Of a stretch of 33,639 nt of DNA, positions 15,765-23,553 are shown piece by piece; position 1 is the first letter of the stretch, and each line of letters begins with the position of its first letter. This stretch comes from DASQPR01 sp035713725 (GTDB lineage Bacteria; Actinomycetota; Actinomycetes; Mycobacteriales; Micromonosporaceae): contig DASTMZ010000074.1 in NCBI GenBank assembly GCA_035713725.1, forward strand, positions 1 through 33,639. The letters are read 5' to 3'. The notes under the pieces were generated by a model. The model did no database searches. It was not told the DNA's origin and worked only from the letters and a program-made list of their open reading frames with translations. Both the position numbers and the translations under genes were made by a program.

Positions 15765-17018
15765 ATGGATGAGGCGCTCGCGGAGCTGGGGATCGATGCA
15801 GCTACGTGGGCGGGCCGCCCGGCGTGGAGTCTGTCCGACGCCGAGTTGGCAGGAACCATCCGGTCCGCACATGCGGTGGTGACCACCATGACGGCCGGAC
15901 TCGCGTCATTGGTTGCGGAGTTGCACGGTCGAGATCTGCCGCATCGTGACGGTGCCGCATCCACTGTCACCTGGCTGCGAGACACGCTGCGGATCGCTCC
16001 GAGTGAGGCTCGGCAGCTGTTGGCGCTTGGCCTGTTGCTCGACATACGACCGGCGATCGGTGAGTCGGTTCGCGCCGGCACAGTCAACACGGCGCAGGCG
16101 CTCGCCATCGGTCGAGTGGTCGACGACGTTCCAGCGGACGAGCCGGCCGTGGTGGACAAACTCGAAGCAATCTTGATTGATCACGCAGAGCACTACGAGC
16201 CGACAATCCTCTGCCGTCTCGGCGCACGCGCGTTGGCGCACATTGACCCGGACTTGGCTGATCGCCGACTGCGGGATCGACTCGAGCGAGAAGAGCGACA
16301 CGCTCGTGGGCGGCGCGGCTTCACCCTCTCGTCCGACGGCGTCGGTGGCGTGCGCCTGTCCGGTGTGCTGGATGTCGAAAGTGCCGCCGTGGTCGGCGCC
16401 GCTATTGATCCACTCTCGCGCCCGATGCCAGGTGCCGATGGACCGGATCTGCGCACGCCCGCGGCCCGTCGCGCCGACGCGCTGGTCGAGGTGTGCCGCG
16501 TCGCGTTGGCTTCCGGCGGGTTACCCACCGACGGCGGGCAACCGCCACAGCTGAACGTGACGGTTGACCTGGACGCGCTGCGTCGCGAGGTGGCCGCAGG
16601 CCAGTTGGACACCGGCGGCCTGCTGACCACCGAGGCACTTCGCCGGCTCGCGTGCGACGCGCAGATCCTTCCGGCCGTGCTCAACGGTGCGAGTGTGCCG
16701 ATCGACGTCGGACGGGCTCGACGGCTCTACACCGGCGCGGCCCGACAGGCCGTCCTGCTGCGTGACGGCGGCTGCGCGTTCCCAGGCTGCGATCGGCCAG
16801 GTCGTTGGTGCCACGTCCACCACATCGTTTCGTGGCTCGACGGCGGCCCGACCGACCGCGACAACGGCGTCGCGCTGTGTGGACACCATCATCGCGTAAT
16901 TCACCGCGGCGATTGGGCGGTACGGGTTGCCACCGACGGGCACCCCGAGTTCATTCCGCCGGCCCACATCGACCCCGAACAGAAGCCCACACGCAATCCG
17001 TACCATCCGCGAAGATGA
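15765..17018 (+). CDS. DUF222 / HNH endonuclease domain protein (13E12 type)
   Basis: 417 residues. An N-terminal DUF222 domain (about residues 20-290) is followed by an HNH nuclease domain near 335-390 with CAFPGCDRPGRWCHVHH, the acidic DGGPTDRDNG segment and CGHHHRVIH, so zinc-binding cysteines and catalytic histidines are intact. This is the architecture of the mycobacterial 13E12 repeat proteins, widespread and often multicopy in actinobacteria; their role (mobile element remnant, DNA repair or defence) is unsettled. I see no terminal inverted repeats or target duplications around this copy. Start supported by the leaderless TAAGGT box. Confidence 0.9.
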   Translation: MDEALAELGIDAATWAGRPAWSLSDAELAGTIRSAHAVVTTMTAGLASLVAELHGRDLPHRDGAASTVTWLRDTLRIAPSEARQLLALGLLLDIRPAIGESVRAGTVNTAQALAIGRVVDDVPADEPAVVDKLEAILIDHAEHYEPTILCRLGARALAHIDPDLADRRLRDRLEREERHARGRRGFTLSSDGVGGVRLSGVLDVESAAVVGAAIDPLSRPMPGADGPDLRTPAARRADALVEVCRVALASGGLPTDGGQPPQLNVTVDLDALRREVAAGQLDTGGLLTTEALRRLACDAQILPAVLNGASVPIDVGRARRLYTGAARQAVLLRDGGCAFPGCDRPGRWCHVHHIVSWLDGGPTDRDNGVALCGHHHRVIHRGDWAVRVATDGHPEFIPPAHIDPEQKPTRNPYHPRR

Positions 17019-17155
17019 CGCGGGTCACGTCGGGTCCGACCTGATGTTTCGTACATCCGGCCGCGAGAGGGCCGAGGGCGGCCTGCCCGCCGGCAGTGGG
17101 GTGGCCGGGATTCCGTCGCGCACCAATGCTCGACGTGACGCGCGCGACCGCGGCT

Positions 17156-17200
17156 GATTGACTGAGCGCTGATTGACTGAGCGCTAATTGACTGAGCGCG
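17156..17200 (+). repeat. Three 15-bp tandem units, intergenic
   Basis: GATTGACTGAGCGCT at 17156 and 17171, then a near copy at 17186. They lie between the HNH and VOC genes. The 296-base gap 17019-17314 otherwise holds only GC-rich sequence rich in GAGCC/ACGAG runs, and no convincing gene. Confidence 0.9.
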
Positions 17201-17314
17201 GCGCGTGGCGCGAGCCACGACGAGGCCGACGAGCCGCACGTGGCATGTGGTGCGTCGCGTGGGCCGAGCCGCGACGAGCCACGCGCGGCAGTTCGCGATC
17301 GAACGGGAGTGATT

Positions 17315-17695
17315 GTGCCGAGGATTCGTAACTTCGCCTTTGACGCCGCGAACCCGTACGAGCTGGCGCGTTTTTGGGCGGCCGTGATGGCACAGCCGAT
17401 GGACGCCGGCTGCGGCCCAGGCGACGAGGAGGTAGGCATTCGCCTGCCAGGCTCGCAGGCGCTCTACTTTCAGCGCGTGCCGGAGCCGAAGATGGTCAAG
17501 AACCGGACGCACATCTGCCTCGAGCCGGAGGCGACGCGCGACGCCGACGTGGCCCGGATCGTCGGCCTCGGCGCGTCCGTTGTGGCAGACCATCGCAACG
17601 CGGACGGTACGGGCTGGGTAGTGCTCGCCGATCCGGAAGGCAACGAGTTCTGCGTGCTCCGAAGCGCTGGCGAGCGATCCGCGACTGTGACATAG
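17315..17695 (+). CDS. VOC-family (glyoxalase-like) protein
   Basis: 126 residues of the vicinal-oxygen-chelate fold, Glyoxalase_6 type. It opens with IRNFAFDAANPYELARFWAAVM, has the central segment KNRTHICLEPEA near residue 62, and ends with VVLADPEGNEFCVL near residue 107, the family's usual C-terminal motif with its metal-position glutamate. Members act as small dioxygenases, isomerases or resistance proteins; no substrate is assignable. GTG 17315 has GGGAG 5 nt upstream; an in-frame ATG at 17240 would add 25 low-complexity residues. Tandem repeats flank the gene on both sides. Confidence 0.85.
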   Translation: MPRIRNFAFDAANPYELARFWAAVMAQPMDAGCGPGDEEVGIRLPGSQALYFQRVPEPKMVKNRTHICLEPEATRDADVARIVGLGASVVADHRNADGTGWVVLADPEGNEFCVLRSAGERSATVT

Positions 17696-17735
17696 AGCGC
17701 CGCGTGGTTCGCGATAGCGCGGGCCGCGACTGCGT

Positions 17736-17795
17736 GGTGAAACGCAGCGTCGTGAACCGCAGCGCCGTGAACCGCAGCGCCGTGAGTCGCTGAGC
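17736..17795 (+). repeat. Four degenerate 15-bp tandem units, intergenic
   Basis: Units at 17736, 17751, 17766 and 17781, typified by CGTGAACCGCAGCGC. The middle two are identical. They start 40 nt after the VOC stop. Confidence 0.85.
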
Positions 17796-17805
17796 CGTCA
17801 CGCGC

Positions 17806-17873
17806 GCGGCGCTGTCAGGTCCGCGGCGCTGTCAGGTCCGCGGCGCTGTCAGGTCCGTGGCGCTGTTAGGTCC
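17806..17873 (+). repeat. Four 17-bp tandem units, intergenic
   Basis: GCGGCGCTGTCAGGTCC at 17806, 17823 and 17840 is identical three times; a fourth copy at 17857 has two substitutions and supplies the stop codon of the CDC48-like gene (TAA, complement of 17866-17868). The unit is not a multiple of three. Confidence 0.92.
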
Positions 17874-20439
17874 GCGGCGTGTGCGTGGTGGCGTACGCGG
17901 CGAGCGCCGCGACTTGCACGGGGTCCAATGACGGGCGGACGCGGGTGCGCGCCGTCGTGACGTTTGCCGCGGTCACGGTGGCGGCGTCGAGCGACTCGCG
18001 CATCGCCGCCAGCGCAGCCTCCCGAATCAGAGCCGTACAGTCAGCCGCGGAGAACCCGTCCAGCTCGCCGGCGAGTTCGTCGAGGTTGACGTCGTCGTCC
18101 AGCGGTACGGACTTCGCCGCGGCGCGGAGGATCTCGGCGCGGGCGGCCGCGTCGGGCGGCGGTACGTACACGAGCCGTTCCAGTCGACCCGGCCGCAGTA
18201 GTGCCGAGTCGACCAGGTCCGGACGGTTCGTCGCGCCGATCACGACGACGTTTCGCATCGGTTCGACGCCATCCAGCTCGGTCAACAGAGAGGCGACGAC
18301 GCGATCAGTCGTGCCGCCGTCTGTCGACTGGCCCCGCAGCGGTGCGAGCGCGTCAACTTCATCGAAGAAGATAAGCGTTGGTGCGGCGTCGCGCGCGCGA
18401 CGGAAGAGTTCTCGCACCGCGCGCTCGCTGTCGCCCACCCACTTCGACAGCAACTCGGCGCCCTTCACGGACAACACGTTCGACTTCCCGCTGCCGGCGA
18501 TCGCCTTGACAAGGTACGTCTTGCCGCAACCCGGTGGCCCGTATAGCAGCACGCCACGCGGCGGCTCGATGCCCAGTCGGGCGAACGTATCCGGGTAGGT
18601 GAGCGGCCAGAGGATTGCCTCGGTAAGCACTTGTTTTACGTCGGTCATGTCGCCGACATCGTCGAGCGTGACCTTGGCGAGCTCCAGTGTGGACTCAGCC
18701 ATGCTCGTCGGCCGTACGACTTCCAACGCCGCCATGAAGTCCGCCAGCCCGACGCTCGCTACTGCTTCGCCTGTCACTGCTTCGTTCGCCACTGCTTCGT
18801 TCGCGACTGCTTCGTTCGCCACTGCCTCGCTTGTCACCGCTTCATTTGTCACTTCAGCTGTGGCGCCGGCGCTGCTGCCCACCGTGGCGCGGTGCCGGAG
18901 CGCGGCCCGTACGCCCGCCTCGCGTACGAGTGCCGCGAGGTCTGCCGCGACGAAGCCAGGCGTACGGGCGGCGAGGTCATCGAGGCGTACGTCGGCGGCG
19001 AGCGGCATCTGACGCGTCAGTACACCCAGCTGATCTCGCCGACCGACCGCGTCCGGCAACGGCACCACGATTTCGTGGTCGAGCAGGCCGGGCGTTCGCA
19101 GAGCCGGGTCAACGGACTCCGGCCGGCTCGTCGTGCACACCACCGCTGCTCCGGACCGAAGCACGTCGCCAACTGTCTGCCGAAATACGGTGGCCAGCGG
19201 CGTCGCCTCGACTCCGGACGATTCGCCGTTGCGAGGCACGACGGACTCCACGTCCGAGATCAGGAGCACCGCCGGCCGGCCTGCGGCCACTTGCTGTGCC
19301 ACGGTGCTCGCCATGCTTCGCAGGCGCGCCGCGGCGTCGTTGTTGGTCAGCGCGGCCACCTCGGGTGCCCACACCACGGATACGGTCGCGCCGACGTCGG
19401 CCGCGACGGCCCGTACCATGGCGGACTTGCCTGATCCGGACGGTCCAGTCACTAGCGCGCCGAGCGTGATCGACGTACCGAGCCGGCCGAGCACTTCCGC
19501 GTGATGGAAGCCCAAGTCCAGCAGCTCGATCAGCTGGTTCGCCTGGGTACGCAAGCCTGGCAAGTCGTCGAGGCTCGGTGCCGGCTCGGTGCCGGCAGGA
19601 ACGACACCGTGCGGCAAGGTCCGCGACCCAGCCGTTCCCGAGCGGACTCCGGGACCATCCGATTCCGAGCGGGCCGGCGCTGCGCCGCGCTCATCATCCG
19701 CGCTGGCGTCATCTGCGCCGACGCCGTCGTCCCCAGCGGCGTAGTCGTCCGCGCTGCGAAGGCCCGGCGGCTGTGCGACGGCCGGACCAGTCGCGCCCCA
19801 GGCGCCCTGATCGCTGGTGGCGGCCAACGGCCGTACCCCCAAGGGCGTCGCGGTGGAATGCGTGACCTGCCCACCGGCCCACCCCACGACGGTGTCCATG
19901 GTTACCAACCCGGCGTGCGGCGGGTCGGCGGCGATCACCGTGACCAGCGCGGACGTCCATGCGAAACCGACGGTGTTGCGCAGCGACGCGCGGGCGGCCG
20001 CGATCAGTCGACCGGCCGACGCGTCGGGCAGAACGTCCTGCGGCAACAATGAGACGTCGTCGCCGGCGCTGATGACCTTGCCGAGCATCGCGAGCCGCAA
20101 CATGTCCGGCGAGACCGCGGCCTGCAGCTCCACCGGGCCGGCGACGGTCACGCGATGGGCTGCGACGCGTGGCGCCGGCGAGACCTGCACCTGCCCGCCG
20201 TCACGGCAGCCGAGATTGCCGAGCAGGAGATCATCCGCGTAGAGCAGCGCGCGGCTGGCACCGGCGGCGGCCACCGCGGCGATGCCGGCGGTGGTCCGGT
20301 TGCCGATCAGCGTGACAGCGTCTCCGGCGCGCAGACCGAGCGCCGTCAGGACTTCCGGATGCAGGCGGACAACCCCGCGCCGCGCATCCACGCCGGTAGC
20401 CCGCACGGTGGCGGTCAGGGTCAGCGTCGGACCGGTCAC
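17866..20439 (-). CDS. CDC48/VCP-like double AAA+ ATPase (Rv0435c-like)
   Basis: 857 residues: CDC48_N-like double-psi barrel region (about 1-165, RGVVRLHPEVLTALGLR), Asp/Ala/Gly-rich linker (about 190-300), AAA+ domain D1 with Walker A GPSGSGKS (near 331), a Glu-Ala-Val pentapeptide repeat (530-559), then D2 with Walker A GPPGCGKT (near 633), pore loop KWVGDSE, Walker B LIFFDEVDALAP, sensor GATNRPD and arginine finger RPGRLER. D1 has LISDVES instead of a D-E Walker B and TTSRPE at sensor 1, so it probably binds but does not efficiently hydrolyse ATP. Likely a cytoplasmic hexameric unfoldase. GTG 20439 is preferred to more distal starts because a TACTCT box lies 7 nt upstream. Confidence 0.9.
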   Translation of the reverse strand: MTGPTLTLTATVRATGVDARRGVVRLHPEVLTALGLRAGDAVTLIGNRTTAGIAAVAAAGASRALLYADDLLLGNLGCRDGGQVQVSPAPRVAAHRVTVAGPVELQAAVSPDMLRLAMLGKVISAGDDVSLLPQDVLPDASAGRLIAAARASLRNTVGFAWTSALVTVIAADPPHAGLVTMDTVVGWAGGQVTHSTATPLGVRPLAATSDQGAWGATGPAVAQPPGLRSADDYAAGDDGVGADDASADDERGAAPARSESDGPGVRSGTAGSRTLPHGVVPAGTEPAPSLDDLPGLRTQANQLIELLDLGFHHAEVLGRLGTSITLGALVTGPSGSGKSAMVRAVAADVGATVSVVWAPEVAALTNNDAAARLRSMASTVAQQVAAGRPAVLLISDVESVVPRNGESSGVEATPLATVFRQTVGDVLRSGAAVVCTTSRPESVDPALRTPGLLDHEIVVPLPDAVGRRDQLGVLTRQMPLAADVRLDDLAARTPGFVAADLAALVREAGVRAALRHRATVGSSAGATAEVTNEAVTSEAVANEAVANEAVANEAVTGEAVASVGLADFMAALEVVRPTSMAESTLELAKVTLDDVGDMTDVKQVLTEAILWPLTYPDTFARLGIEPPRGVLLYGPPGCGKTYLVKAIAGSGKSNVLSVKGAELLSKWVGDSERAVRELFRRARDAAPTLIFFDEVDALAPLRGQSTDGGTTDRVVASLLTELDGVEPMRNVVVIGATNRPDLVDSALLRPGRLERLVYVPPPDAAARAEILRAAAKSVPLDDDVNLDELAGELDGFSAADCTALIREAALAAMRESLDAATVTAANVTTARTRVRPSLDPVQVAALAAYATTHTPRT
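18761..18850 (-). repeat. Six 15-bp tandem units in the CDC48-like gene
   Basis: Plus-strand units at 18761, 18776, 18791, 18806, 18821 and 18836, typified by ACTGCTTCGTTCGCC. They encode TNEAV/TSEAV/ANEAV x3/TGEAV in the linker between D1 and D2. Confidence 0.9.
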
Positions 20440-20446
20440 GGGCGCC

Positions 20447-20452
20447 AGAGTA
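20447..20452 (-). promoter_or_regulatory. Leaderless -10 box (TACTCT) for the CDC48-like gene
   Basis: On the minus strand TACTCT is followed by 7 nt and the GTG at 20439. Confidence 0.6.
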
Positions 20453-20606
20453 GCGCCGCGCCGCCCGGGGATCTCCGTCGAACCGTTTGCGTGGCCCGGG
20501 CGTACGACGTCCAGACTCGCGCGTCGGCGCGCGTACCGCCGTTGGCGCAACGACTGCCGGAACCCGCTACGCCCGCCGCAGTACGCGGACGTCTCGATGC
20601 GCGACG

Positions 20607-20612
20607 TACCGT
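20607..20612 (+). promoter_or_regulatory. Leaderless -10 box (TACCGT) for the hydrolase-ABC chimera
   Basis: TACCGT is followed by 7 nt and the ATG at 20620. It fixes the chimera start and lies 155 nt from the divergent CDC48-like promoter. Confidence 0.6.
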
Positions 20613-20619
20613 GATCCCC

Positions 20620-23553
20620 ATGCCGTCTGCCGCACCGTCTCCGCTCGGGCGCATCATGCGCCGTCCGGGGCGGCCGTTGCCCTGGCGGCGGATCCGCTGG
20701 ACGCGTCGGCGGGTCATCGTCACCTCGATCATCGCTGCGCTGCTTTTCGCCGGGCTGGTCTGGGCGGCGCTTCCGAGTCGCGCGAGCTACACCACGCACG
20801 CGCAGATGGTCACCGTGCACACCGGGCCGAACGGCTCGACGCCGATCGAACTCGACACGACCTACTACGAGCCGCGGTCGGCAAGCGCCGCGCATCCGGT
20901 GCCCGCCGTCCTGCTAGCGCATGGTTTCGGAGGTACGAAATACTCGGTCGCCACGCAGGCGGAGGACCTCGCAGATCGCGGGTACGCCGTGATGACGTGG
21001 ACGGCGGAGGGCTTCGATAACAGCGGCGGCCAGATCCACGTGGACAGCCCGGACTGGGAGATCAAGGACGGCTCCCAGTTGATCGACTGGCTCGCGGCGC
21101 GGCCGGAGATCGAGAAGGATCACCCGGACGATCCACGCGTGGCGGCCGTCGGCGGCTCGTACGGCGGCGCGTTCGCGTTGCTCCTCGCGGCGTACGACAA
21201 ACGAGTCGACGCGATCGTACCCATGATCACCTGGAACGACCTCGCAAAGGCGTTCCTGCCGTCGGGCGTCGGTGCGCCGCCGACGGACGGCGTCTTCAAG
21301 AAGGCCTGGGCGGGACTGTTCTTTGGCAGCAGCGGCTCGACGCAGGTGCCGTCGGACTTAGACCCCTCGGGAAGTGACACCTCGGGCGGTAACACCTCGG
21401 GCAGTAACACCTCGGGCAGTAACACCTCGGGCAGTGATCCGTCGGCGACGCCGCCGGAAGACCCGGCGTGCGGCCGATTCGCCCCGGACATCTGCCACGT
21501 CTACCTGTCGATCGGCACGACCGGTCGGGCATCGCCGGCGGACATCGCGCTCCTCGAACGGTCTAGTCCGGCGAGCGTCATCAACCGGATCACCGCGCCG
21601 ACGTTGCTGATCCAGGGTGAGGCGGACTCGCTCTTCCCGCTGTCCGAGGCGGACGCTAACGCGCGAGAGCTGGCGGCCAACGGCACGCCGGTGCGGGTCG
21701 CGTGGTACACCGGCGGTCACGACGGCGGCGACGGCCCGCAATCCGACCAGGACCGGCTCAACGCGCTGACCGACCAATGGCTCGACCGTTATCTCAAGGG
21801 AAGCGCACCAGAGCCGCCGGACAGCTTCAGCTATTCGCGCATCGCCGGCCTCGACGCCACCAGCGACGGTGTGGTGGCGACTGCGTTCGACGTGCCGACG
21901 TACCCGGGTCTCGGCGGCCAGTCCTCGTCGCGCGTGACCATCGACGGGCCGCCGCAGACCGCCGCGAACCCGCCCAACGGCACGCCGGCCGCGATCAGTT
22001 CGCTGCCCGGTCGTGGCGGCGGCGTCGCGTCGTTCCTACGCGGCGTGGTGACCGACGTACCCGGCCAGCACGCCGACTTCTACTCGACGCTGCTGACGCA
22101 TACCGTCGACGTGGTCGGGTCGCCGACCGTCTCGATCAAGGTCGCGTCGCCGACCGGCACCGCGGTCGTCTTCGTGAAGCTCTACGACGTCGGTCCGGAC
22201 GGCCTGTCCCTTCCCGACGGACTCGTGGCGCCGGTCCGGCTCACCGGATTGCCGGCGAACATCGCGCAAGCACGGCCGGTCACGGTTACGTTGCCCGCGA
22301 TCGTGCATCGATTCGAGGCGGGTCACGCGTTGCGGTTGACGGTCGCCGCGTCGGATCAGGCGTACGCGACGCCGGCGGCGCCCACTGTCTATACGATCGC
22401 GCTCGCCGGCTCGCCGAGCACCGTCACCGGTTCGACGAGCGGCACCGCGAGCGCCGTAGACGGCTCGATAATGCTGCCGTCGGTGCACGGTGTCCAGCAG
22501 GCCGGCGCGGATGCGCCGTGGTGGTGGGCGCTCGGCATCGTCGTTGCCGCGATCGCGATCGGCGTCGTCGCAGCCGTGGCGATCGCGCGCCGCCGCTCGC
22601 GACGTCGCGGCCGCACCGTAAACAACGAATACGCGGACGTGCCCCTCGTGGTACGCGGCCTCCGCAAGGAGTACGGCAGCTTCGTAGCGGTCGCGACGCT
22701 CGATCTCCAGGTACGCCGCGGCCAGGTGCTCGGACTGCTCGGTCCGAACGGCGCCGGAAAGACCACGACGCTGCGCGTACTGATGGGGCTCACGCAACCG
22801 ACACTCGGCGAGATCTACGTATTCGGCCATCGGCTCGCGCCGGGTTCGCCGGTGCTGTCACGACTCGGCGCGCTCGTCGAGGGTCCCGGGTTCATGCCGC
22901 ACTTGACCGGCCGCGAAAACCTCGCCCTCTACTGGCGTTCCACCGGCCGGCCGCTGGCCGACGCACGGATAGACGAGGCGCTGGACATCGCCGGGCTGGG
23001 CGCCGGCATCGATCGACGAGTCAGGGCGTATAGCCATGGCATGAAGCAACGTCTCGCGATCGCACAGGCGATGCTCGGATTGCCGGAGTTGCTCGTGCTC
23101 GACGAGCCGACCGACGGGCTTGACCCGCCGCAGATCGCCGAGATGCGCCGGGTGCTTCGCCGCTACGCCACCGGCGGGCGCGCCGTGCTGGTGTCCAGCC
23201 ATCTGCTCGCCGAGGTGGAGCAGACGTGCACCCACGTGGCCGTCATGCACAAGGGCGAAAAGGTGGCCGACGGGCCGGTGGAGGAGGTCGTCGGGGACTC
23301 GCCGACCGTACAGCTTGACGTGTCCGACGTGACTGTTGCGCAACGCGTGCTCGCTGGCTTCGCTGGCGTTGAGACGGTCGAGTCGAACGGTACGGGTCTC
23401 GTCGTCAACCTCGACGGCACCGCTCGCGCAGAGGTTGTCGCGGCACTCGTACGAGCCGGCGTCGGCGTCGATCGCGTCGCGCCACGTCGCCGGCTGGAGG
23501 ACGCGTTCCTGGCGTTGGTCGGCGGCGACACGAAGGCGAGTGGTGAGCGATGA
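20620..23553 (+). CDS. Membrane-spanning alpha/beta hydrolase fused to ABC transporter ATPase
   Basis: 977 residues. Basic N-terminus, TM helix (about 30-52), alpha/beta hydrolase of the S15/CocE (X-Pro dipeptidyl peptidase/acyl esterase) type with nucleophile motif GGSYGG (serine near 180), acid in GEADSLFP (near 336) and histidine in TGGHDGG (near 367), then a beta-rich domain like the S15 C-terminal jelly roll (about 400-620). A second TM helix (about 634-658) ends in Arg-rich ARRRSRRRGR, followed by a complete ABC domain: Walker A GPNGAGKT (708-715), YSHGMKQR signature variant (near 804), Walker B LLVLDEPTDGLDP, H-loop SSHLL. Positive-inside rules put the hydrolase outside and ATPase inside. 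The stop overlaps the permease start (ATGA). Substrate unknown. A 15-bp repeat sits at residues 248-272. Confidence 0.92.
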   Translation: MPSAAPSPLGRIMRRPGRPLPWRRIRWTRRRVIVTSIIAALLFAGLVWAALPSRASYTTHAQMVTVHTGPNGSTPIELDTTYYEPRSASAAHPVPAVLLAHGFGGTKYSVATQAEDLADRGYAVMTWTAEGFDNSGGQIHVDSPDWEIKDGSQLIDWLAARPEIEKDHPDDPRVAAVGGSYGGAFALLLAAYDKRVDAIVPMITWNDLAKAFLPSGVGAPPTDGVFKKAWAGLFFGSSGSTQVPSDLDPSGSDTSGGNTSGSNTSGSNTSGSDPSATPPEDPACGRFAPDICHVYLSIGTTGRASPADIALLERSSPASVINRITAPTLLIQGEADSLFPLSEADANARELAANGTPVRVAWYTGGHDGGDGPQSDQDRLNALTDQWLDRYLKGSAPEPPDSFSYSRIAGLDATSDGVVATAFDVPTYPGLGGQSSSRVTIDGPPQTAANPPNGTPAAISSLPGRGGGVASFLRGVVTDVPGQHADFYSTLLTHTVDVVGSPTVSIKVASPTGTAVVFVKLYDVGPDGLSLPDGLVAPVRLTGLPANIAQARPVTVTLPAIVHRFEAGHALRLTVAASDQAYATPAAPTVYTIALAGSPSTVTGSTSGTASAVDGSIMLPSVHGVQQAGADAPWWWALGIVVAAIAIGVVAAVAIARRRSRRRGRTVNNEYADVPLVVRGLRKEYGSFVAVATLDLQVRRGQVLGLLGPNGAGKTTTLRVLMGLTQPTLGEIYVFGHRLAPGSPVLSRLGALVEGPGFMPHLTGRENLALYWRSTGRPLADARIDEALDIAGLGAGIDRRVRAYSHGMKQRLAIAQAMLGLPELLVLDEPTDGLDPPQIAEMRRVLRRYATGGRAVLVSSHLLAEVEQTCTHVAVMHKGEKVADGPVEEVVGDSPTVQLDVSDVTVAQRVLAGFAGVETVESNGTGLVVNLDGTARAEVVAALVRAGVGVDRVAPRRRLEDAFLALVGGDTKASGER
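21361..21435 (+). repeat. Five 15-bp tandem units in the hydrolase domain
   Basis: Units at 21361, 21376, 21391, 21406 and 21421, typified by AACACCTCGGGCAGT; three are identical. They encode DPSGS/DTSGG/NTSGS x3, a flexible loop within the hydrolase between the serine and the aspartate regions. Confidence 0.92.

Noticed and set aside
15765..17018. DUF222-HNH gene as an intact mobile element (13E12 or homing element)
   Set aside because: No terminal inverted repeats, target duplication or partner recombinase; a single copy in the window gives no evidence of mobility.
17156..17873. CRISPR array or plasmid-type iterons
   Set aside because: The repeats are directly adjacent, with no unique spacers, no cas or rep genes nearby, and three different unit sequences.
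20155..20619. Upstream extension of the hydrolase-ABC chimera by 155 codons
   Set aside because: Would overlap the start and N-terminal domain of the divergent CDC48-like gene; the TACCGT box 7 nt before ATG 20620 fixes the start.
20440..20895. Upstream extension of the CDC48-like gene by 152 codons
   Set aside because: Arg/Pro-rich with no family similarity and overlapping the divergent chimera promoter; GTG 20439 has a leaderless box and matches the Rv0435c N-terminus.
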